DNA from: Robiginitalea sp.
GTDB taxonomy: Bacteria; Bacteroidota; Bacteroidia; Flavobacteriales; Flavobacteriaceae
DNA length: 52,806 bases
Assembly (NCBI GenBank): GCA_024642005.1
Contig: JAHECA010000022.1
Location: 1-52,806 of the forward strand
Direction of reading: 5' to 3'
Under the pieces are notes generated by a model. The model worked only from the letters and a program-made list of their open reading frames with translations. It had not been told where the DNA came from and did not search any database. Shown here piece after piece: positions 47,064-52,806 of this stretch (positions are counted from its first letter, which is position 1; every line of letters begins with the position of its first letter). A program made the translations under genes and the position numbers.

Positions 47064-50000
47064 CTAGTTGTTTCCGTCAGGGTTTACGTCGGCGTTGCGA
47101 CGGGCCTCCCGGGATTTGATTTGTGCCAGTTCGGCCCGTGCCTCTTCTACCAGGTCGGGATAGGCGCCAAAGTTGGCAATCACGTTCTCCAAAATATAAG
47201 TGGCCTGGAAGGCATCGTCGAGCTGCTCAAAATTATTTGCCATCAGCACCAGGCCTTTACCCCCCCACTCCTTGTAAGCGGCGAAATCCTTGGCAAGGCG
47301 CTGCACAGCCTGGTTGGACGCCTCGTAGGACCCGTCACGCTGTTTGAACAGGGCATCGTAATACAGGGCCTCGGCTGCCGTTTTGCCCGTGGCGATCTTC
47401 AGCACCTCGGCATAGGCTGTACGGGCCTTTTCGGCATCGCCGGTTTCCCAGGCCGAGCGGGCGATCATCAGGCGTGCGTCGCTGCGGATGCGGTCGTCGA
47501 GGGACGGACTGGCCAATACTTTCTCGGCATAGGCCAGGGTTTGGCGGTAATCCTTCTTCCCGAAATAACCTTTCATCAGGTTCGATTGGGCAAAGGTGCG
47601 GTTCTGGGGTATATCGGCCGTGCTTTCCAGCTGCTGGAGATAGGGCATGGCTGCGGTATAGTCGTCGCGCGAAACCAGGATCTCACAGACGCGGGTAAGG
47701 GCCTGTTCCCCCATCTCGCCTCCCCCGGATGCCGCGACTGCCTTGAATTGCTCCAGGGCCGGTGCGGTCTCGCCCTGGCTGAAGTAAATCTGGGCCAGCC
47801 TGAAACGGGCCTGGCGGTTGTTGAGCCCGGAAGGGAACTGCTCCAGGTATTTCTCGAGCGAACGCCGGGCAGCGGCCTGGTTGCCAGCTGCAAACTGACG
47901 GTCGGCCGCCTCGTAAGCCGCCGATTCCAGCTCGCTGTCGGTCACCTCCACAAAATCGAGCTTGCGAACCCAGGCGGCATACTGGTCTACCTGCCCCTGG
48001 TCTACGTAAATTAGCTTGGCGGTCTGCACGGCCTGCACGGCTTCCTGGGTTTTCGGGTAACGGTCTGCCACCTCCCGGAAAACAGCCAGGGCCTCCTGGT
48101 TCTGACCGCCATTGTAGTACACCAGCCCCTTGCGCATGAGGGCGGCAGGCACCAGGGCACTCTTCGGATGGGACGCTATCAGGCGGTCGTAGGTCTGAAC
48201 GGCAGTCTTGTCTGCGCCGCCCTGCACGTAGGAGTTCCCCAGTTCAAAGAGTGCGTCGTCTACCAGGCTCGAATTCGGGAAGCGGGACGTGAAAGCGTCG
48301 AGGGCCTCGCGCTTGGTTTGCTCCTGCCCGATAAACCCAAAGCTCATGGCCTTCTGGAAGGCGGCGTAGTCGCGTTCGGGGCTGCCCGAAGCCAGGGCCT
48401 GGTCGTAGGCGCCAATGGCATCGCGGTACCGGCTGCTCACGAAGTAGCTGTCACCCAGCCGCATCCAGGCATCGGTCTTCATCGGGCCATCGGGCGCGGC
48501 TGCCGTGAAGGCCCCGAAGCTGGTTGCTGCCTGCTCGTACTGTTTCATTTTGAAATGGGCGTACCCGAGCTGGTATTCCAACTGGGCGTATTCGATGGTT
48601 GCCTGGCGGGCAGCCGGGAGCTGCCTGAACCGTTCATAGGCCGACAGGGCCTGCTCGTAGTTGCGCAGGGCAAAGGCCGATTCGGCCTTCCAGTAGGCCG
48701 ACCGGGCCGTGTAGAGGGGATCGGCACCTGTGGCCAGCGCTTTGTCGAAAAGGGTCAGGGCCCCACTGTAATCTTCGGCCAGGAACAATTCCACACCGCG
48801 GAAATAGGCCACTTTCTGAAAGGTAGCCGCGCTGGCGTACCCCCGGTTGGCTTCCAGGAGCTGCATGGCCCCCTGGAAATTTTTCGAGGTGATATAACTA
48901 TCTACCAGCAACTCGCGCAGTTCGGCACTGTGGGCGTCGTTCGGGTACTGCTCCAGATAGGCGCCCAGTACGGTGGGTACGGGCTCGTAGGGGTTACCGA
49001 TCTCATAGCTCAGGCGGGCGTAATTGAGCAGGGCATCGCGGCCGATCTCCGGGCTGAAATCCATCCGGGAGGCATTGCGGAAGGCGTTGAGCGCCTCCTG
49101 CTTCTTGTCGAGCTCCAGGTAGCATTCGGCCAGATGGTAGTAGGCATTCTGGGCTACCGCATCGTTTCCGCCGATAATCTTGTTGAATTGCTGCGCAGCA
49201 TTGGCGTAATCGCCCTGCTTGTAATAGGCGTAGCCCAGCAGGTAATAGTCGGTATTGCTCCAGCGGCCCCGCTTGCCTTTGTATTCGGTTAGGTAAGGGA
49301 TGGCATTCTCGTACTGGCCCAGGTTGAAATAGCTCTCGCCTATAATTTTGTTGAGTTCCGAGATCTCGGTGCGGTCAGACTTGGGCAGTTGCTTTTTGGC
49401 CTGGGCGATCGCCTCCTCGAAATTCCCCAGCTTGAAATTCATGTCGGCCTGATAATAGGAAAGTTTCTCATCGAGCACTTTCTGGTCGGTAATCTGGTCG
49501 AAGCGCTGGTTGGCCTGCTGGTAGTCGTCTTGCTGGTAAGCGATATACCCCAGGTAATATTTGGCCTGAGACCCGTACTCGGGGCTGTTGCTCACCCGCT
49601 GCAGGAAGGGTTCGGCCTCTCCGGGCTTGTCGGAGGAAAAGAGCCCGTAGCCCATGCGGAAATCGTAGCGTTCGCGTTCCTTGCGCGAAAGGGAGTACAA
49701 CTCCACCTTCCGGTACCATTTAACGGCATACGGGTAGCGCCCGTTTTCGAAGTAGTAATCGGCCACATCCATAAAGGCCGAATTCCGGCGCACCGAGGTG
49801 GGATACTGCTCCACGAAATCTTCCATGAGGCGGTCGGCCCCCAGCTGGTTCAGCCGCACCGCGGCATTGGCGATGAAATAGGCACTGCTCGATTCGGTCT
49901 CGGGGTCGTCGGTTTGCTCCCTGACCTGTTCGAACAGGGTTTGGGCGGCCTGGTACTGTTTGTTGTTGTACAGGGCCAGGGCATCCTGGTAGGCTTTCTG

Positions 50001-50087
50001 AGGGTGGGTGTAAATGGCCGATTCCTGGGGGTATGCCACAGCGGCAAGTCCGGCCAGGGCCAGTAGTACGGTAAGCTTCTTTCGCAT
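47064..50087 (-). CDS. Giant tetratricopeptide-repeat protein, exported
   Basis: 1007 residues from ATG 50087 (a longer frame to 50123 adds residues before the signal peptide). The signal (KLTVLLALAGLAAVAYPQ) is followed almost entirely by TPR-like helical repeats: AYQDALALYNNKQYQAAQTLFEQV, YYLGYIAYQQDDYQQANQRFDQI, YYLLGYAYYKQGDYANAAQQFNKI, LGNSYVQGGADKTAVQTYDRLI. The tail is charged. It is probably a periplasmic scaffold. It is three bases upstream of the barrel gene, and the pair is likely a functional unit. Confidence 0.9.
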   Translation of the reverse strand: MRKKLTVLLALAGLAAVAYPQESAIYTHPQKAYQDALALYNNKQYQAAQTLFEQVREQTDDPETESSSAYFIANAAVRLNQLGADRLMEDFVEQYPTSVRRNSAFMDVADYYFENGRYPYAVKWYRKVELYSLSRKERERYDFRMGYGLFSSDKPGEAEPFLQRVSNSPEYGSQAKYYLGYIAYQQDDYQQANQRFDQITDQKVLDEKLSYYQADMNFKLGNFEEAIAQAKKQLPKSDRTEISELNKIIGESYFNLGQYENAIPYLTEYKGKRGRWSNTDYYLLGYAYYKQGDYANAAQQFNKIIGGNDAVAQNAYYHLAECYLELDKKQEALNAFRNASRMDFSPEIGRDALLNYARLSYEIGNPYEPVPTVLGAYLEQYPNDAHSAELRELLVDSYITSKNFQGAMQLLEANRGYASAATFQKVAYFRGVELFLAEDYSGALTLFDKALATGADPLYTARSAYWKAESAFALRNYEQALSAYERFRQLPAARQATIEYAQLEYQLGYAHFKMKQYEQAATSFGAFTAAAPDGPMKTDAWMRLGDSYFVSSRYRDAIGAYDQALASGSPERDYAAFQKAMSFGFIGQEQTKREALDAFTSRFPNSSLVDDALFELGNSYVQGGADKTAVQTYDRLIASHPKSALVPAALMRKGLVYYNGGQNQEALAVFREVADRYPKTQEAVQAVQTAKLIYVDQGQVDQYAAWVRKLDFVEVTDSELESAAYEAADRQFAAGNQAAARRSLEKYLEQFPSGLNNRQARFRLAQIYFSQGETAPALEQFKAVAASGGGEMGEQALTRVCEILVSRDDYTAAMPYLQQLESTADIPQNRTFAQSNLMKGYFGKKDYRQTLAYAEKVLASPSLDDRIRSDARLMIARSAWETGDAEKARTAYAEVLKIATGKTAAEALYYDALFKQRDGSYEASNQAVQRLAKDFAAYKEWGGKGLVLMANNFEQLDDAFQATYILENVIANFGAYPDLVEEARAELAQIKSREARRNADVNPDGNN

Positions 50088-50191
50088 AGTGTTCTCTTGG
50101 GTTACGGATAACCGAATTCCCACTTAATAACGGCAAATAGCCCTGGTCAAGTATGCAGGCTGAAACGAAATACGGGAAATTAACAGGCGTC

Positions 50192-50224
50192 TTGGGCCGG
50201 AATGGGAGGAACTTATTACTTTTA
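50192..50224 (+). promoter_or_regulatory. ftsE: Possible promoter for ftsE
   Basis: TTG at 50192-50194, 22-bp spacer, TACTTTTA at 50217-50224 (one mismatch to TAnnTTTG), 18 bp before the ATG. Confidence 0.4.
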
Positions 50225-50242
50225 TATCAACAAAACAGACCC

Positions 50243-50926
50243 ATGGCCGAGCCCGTATTAAGCCTGAATGACGTAGCCGTATACCAGCAGGAGAACCTTG
50301 TCCTGAACGAGATCAGCCTCGAGATAAAGTCCGGGGAGTTCGTGTACCTGATCGGCAAGACCGGGAGCGGCAAGAGCAGTTTCATGAAAACGCTGTATGC
50401 CGACCTGCCCCTGCGGGAAGGCCAGGGCCATATTGTGGGCTTCGACCTTAAAACCCTGTTGGAAAAAGACATCCCTTTCCTGAGGCGCAAACTGGGTATC
50501 GTCTTCCAGGATTTCAAACTGCTGCCCGACCGCAACATTCACAACAACCTCCTGTTCGTCTTGAAGGCCACCGGCTGGACCGACCCTGATGCCATGACCG
50601 CGCGCATCGGAGAGGTGCTCGACAAGGTGGGCATGAAGACCAAGGGCTTCAAATTCCCGCACGAGCTGTCGGGCGGGGAACAACAGCGCATCGCCATTGC
50701 CAGGGCCCTGCTGAACGATCCGGAGCTCATCCTGGCAGACGAGCCCACCGGCAACCTCGACCCCCAGACCAGCGTAGAAGTCATGAAAGTGCTGCAGGAG
50801 ATCAACAAAACCGGCCGCACCATCCTGATGGCCACCCACGACTACGCCCTCATTCTGAAGTACCCCTCCAAGACCCTGAAATGCGATGGCAACAAGGTGT
50901 TCGAGGTCATCCAAAAAGCCGGTTAG
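50243..50926 (+). CDS. ftsE: Cell-division ATP-binding protein FtsE
   Basis: 227 residues from ATG 50243. It is a single ABC domain: [22 protein letters not shown], the Q-loop region [55 protein letters not shown] and the His switch in ATHDYAL. This is the FtsE pattern; FtsE with the membrane protein FtsX controls cell-wall hydrolases at the septum. No ftsX is seen in the window, so the partner must be elsewhere, as happens in other Bacteroidota. It is divergent from the TPR gene. Confidence 0.92.
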   Translation: MAEPVLSLNDVAVYQQENLVLNEISLEIKSGEFVYLIGKTGSGKSSFMKTLYADLPLREGQGHIVGFDLKTLLEKDIPFLRRKLGIVFQDFKLLPDRNIHNNLLFVLKATGWTDPDAMTARIGEVLDKVGMKTKGFKFPHELSGGEQQRIAIARALLNDPELILADEPTGNLDPQTSVEVMKVLQEINKTGRTILMATHDYALILKYPSKTLKCDGNKVFEVIQKAG

Positions 50927-51120
50927 CCTCCCAGGCCCCGGGGGAGGCGCTCCATTTACCCTGTGCAGGTTTCCTGTTTGTTCAGGCGCCGTGCCCGACA
51001 GGGAATATTTGGACCTGGCGCCAACTAAACAGATTTTATGTATATTAACTGTGCCTAAGGGATGGGCTAGCCGCCCCCTACTCCGTCCTTTATCCCTAAT
51101 AGCAACTTTTAATCAACTCA

Positions 51121-52791
51121 ATGAAAACAACTCAAACCGCTTTCCTGGCGGCCCTGATGCTGCTCGGGCTGTCCTGCAAACAAGAACCCCAAACGCCCCC
51201 TGAAGAACAAGCCGAAGCCACCCCGGTGCGGGAATGGAAACCCGAAGACATGCGCAACATGACCGGGCTCACCGCTCAGCGCGGTGTAATTCACGACAGC
51301 GACCAGGATACTGAGGGCTACGTGCTGTTCGAGCCCTTCCTCACGACCTCGACCTTTCTGGCCAACAAGAACGGGGAGATAGTACACCGCTGGGACACCA
51401 AGCTGTCTTCCATGGATTCGTACCTGCAACCCAATGGGCACCTCTTCCGCCTGGAACGGGACGAAGACTTCCCGACCTTTGCCGCCGGTGGCCAATCGGG
51501 GCGCATCACGGAATACGACTGGGACGGGAACGTGGTGTGGGAATTTAAGATGGCCAACGAGAAGGAATTGCTGCACCACGATTTCGAGATCATGCCGAAC
51601 GGGAACATTTTGGCCATCGCCTACGAGGTGGTGCCGGCCGAGGAGGCCGCAGCCCTGGGCCGCAATCCGGAACACCTGCCCAAGGCAGGCCTATGGCTCG
51701 ACAAGGTCGTCGAGATCAAACCCACCCGGCCGTCAGGAGGCGAAATTGTCTGGACCTGGTACATGAAAGACCACCTGGTGCAGAACTTCGACAAGTCCAA
51801 AAAGAACTTTGGCGAACCGGCTGAAAACCCCCGCAAGATCGACATCAACTTCCACAGTACCGAAGTCGGGGGCGGCCCGCCTCCCTCTGCGGAACAGATC
51901 CAGCAAATGATCCAGCAGGGCATGACCACCTCGAATGCCACGCCAGAGAACCAAGGGTCCGACATCACCCACACCAACGCCATCAGCTATAACCCGGGGC
52001 TCGATCAAATCGTCATCAGCATGCCGGGGATGAACGAGGTGGCCATCCTGGACCACAGTACCACAACTGCCGAGGCCAAAAGCAGTACCGGCGGTCGCTG
52101 GGGCCACGGGGGCGACCTGCTCTACCGCTGGGGCAACCCACAGAACTACGGGATAGGAACCGATGCCGAGCGTCGGCTCTACGGCCAGCACGATGTCAAA
52201 TGGGTACCCAAGGGCTTGCCAGGGGAAGGCCACCTGACCGTGTTCAACAACGACATCCACGACGGCAAAGCCAAGTTGCCGACCATCTGGGCGGGCTTCC
52301 CAACAGCAAGCCCACCGGAGTTCGCCATGGCCATCGGCGACGTGGGCAACTACAGCGCCGTGCTGGAGTTTGCCCCGCCCACCGATGCCAACGGGGCCTA
52401 TATTTTGAATGAAGAAGGTACCTTCGGGCCCGAAGAGATGGTTTGGAAATATACGGCACCCGACACCTATTCGTTTTATTCAGCCTTTATTTCGGGGGCA
52501 CACCGCCTGCCCAACGGGCATACCTTCATAACACAGGGAATGAACGGGCGGTTTTTTGAAGTAACCCCCGAAAAGGAAATCGTCTGGGAGTTCTGGACCC
52601 CCTTCGCCGGTGACTACCGCCTGGCCGATGGGACATTCCCGCAACCGGCAGGGCCCATGCGGTATGCCACCTTCCGCAGCACCCTGCTGCCAGCCGATTT
52701 TCCGGCATTTGCAGGGAAAGACCTGAAACCGCTGCAACCTCAGCCCGAACCGTTTAAAATGCCGCCGCCCCCGGCGCCGGCCGAACAGTAA
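51121..52791 (+). CDS. Arylsulfotransferase (ASST)-like lipoprotein, second copy
   Basis: 556 residues. The signal ends in lipobox LLGLSC (Cys about 19). The body is a propeller-like protein with family phrases: YLQPNGHLFRL, LLHHDFEIMPNGNILAI (His152/153), ITHTNAISYNP (His284), GQHDVKWVP (His357) and SGAHRLPNGHTFI (His461). The order HH, HxNA, QH matches the gene at 11867-13216, but this one is longer and also has a His in the last motif. It probably transfers sulfate between aryl compounds in the envelope; loss of that activity cannot be ruled out. The C-terminus is proline-rich. The gap 50927-51120 shows no gene. Confidence 0.85.
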   Translation: MKTTQTAFLAALMLLGLSCKQEPQTPPEEQAEATPVREWKPEDMRNMTGLTAQRGVIHDSDQDTEGYVLFEPFLTTSTFLANKNGEIVHRWDTKLSSMDSYLQPNGHLFRLERDEDFPTFAAGGQSGRITEYDWDGNVVWEFKMANEKELLHHDFEIMPNGNILAIAYEVVPAEEAAALGRNPEHLPKAGLWLDKVVEIKPTRPSGGEIVWTWYMKDHLVQNFDKSKKNFGEPAENPRKIDINFHSTEVGGGPPPSAEQIQQMIQQGMTTSNATPENQGSDITHTNAISYNPGLDQIVISMPGMNEVAILDHSTTTAEAKSSTGGRWGHGGDLLYRWGNPQNYGIGTDAERRLYGQHDVKWVPKGLPGEGHLTVFNNDIHDGKAKLPTIWAGFPTASPPEFAMAIGDVGNYSAVLEFAPPTDANGAYILNEEGTFGPEEMVWKYTAPDTYSFYSAFISGAHRLPNGHTFITQGMNGRFFEVTPEKEIVWEFWTPFAGDYRLADGTFPQPAGPMRYATFRSTLLPADFPAFAGKDLKPLQPQPEPFKMPPPPAPAEQ

Positions 52792-52806
52792 TCGAATCGA
52801 AATCAC

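Overview
The window reads as chromosome of a GC-rich member of the Flavobacteriaceae (Bacteroidota), resembling Robiginitalea-type genomes. Support comes from a fused SecDF, two proteins with type IX secretion (T9SS) type B C-terminal domains, Rho with a long disordered insert, a short prolyl-tRNA synthetase, DUF6090/DUF4293/DUF2911 proteins, many lipoproteins, and Bacteroidota-type promoters (TTG, 17-21 bp, TAnnTTTG). The genus is inference. I see no phage, integrase, insertion sequence, CRISPR array or rRNA operon.

Layout. (1) 1-9659 (+): a signalling cluster. It has a histidine kinase cut by the left edge with five tandem sensor modules in an A-B-A-B-C order, a beta-propeller/Y_Y_Y histidine kinase, a lone receiver, a receiver fused to a class III adenylate cyclase, and a DUF6090 membrane protein. 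(2) 9656-13216 (-): a tightly coupled trio of arylsulfotransferase-like lipoprotein, CHR-family (chromate/sulfate) transporter and PAPS-type sulfotransferase. (3) 13635-19460: DUF4293 protein, rho, a 7-TM protein, rpsT, two identical tRNA-Glu genes and proS. (4) 19561-26028: a Gly/Tyr/Ser/Arg-rich lipoprotein, a FadL/OmpP1 barrel and two T9SS type B cargo proteins. (5) 26157-32967: folE-cysS-yidD-lgt-DUF192 lipoprotein-GNAT, two small membrane proteins (one only 32 aa), a lopsided double-ABC ATPase and a small cytosolic protein. (6) 33027-41640 (mostly -): secDF, mdh, gyrB, asnB, with a small lipoprotein on +. (7) 41880-50087: DUF2911 protein, then a minus-strand run of a giant TPR protein, a plug-less TonB-receptor-like barrel, an OmpA protein and an amidohydrolase lipoprotein. 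(8) 50243-52791 (+): ftsE and a second arylsulfotransferase-like lipoprotein.

How the genes may work together. The first cluster looks like a multi-input phosphorelay ending in cAMP synthesis. The sulfo trio suggests linked sulfate/sulfonate chemistry inside and outside the cell. The TPR-barrel-OmpA run looks like an outer-membrane assembly of unknown purpose. Most other genes are housekeeping with clear identities.
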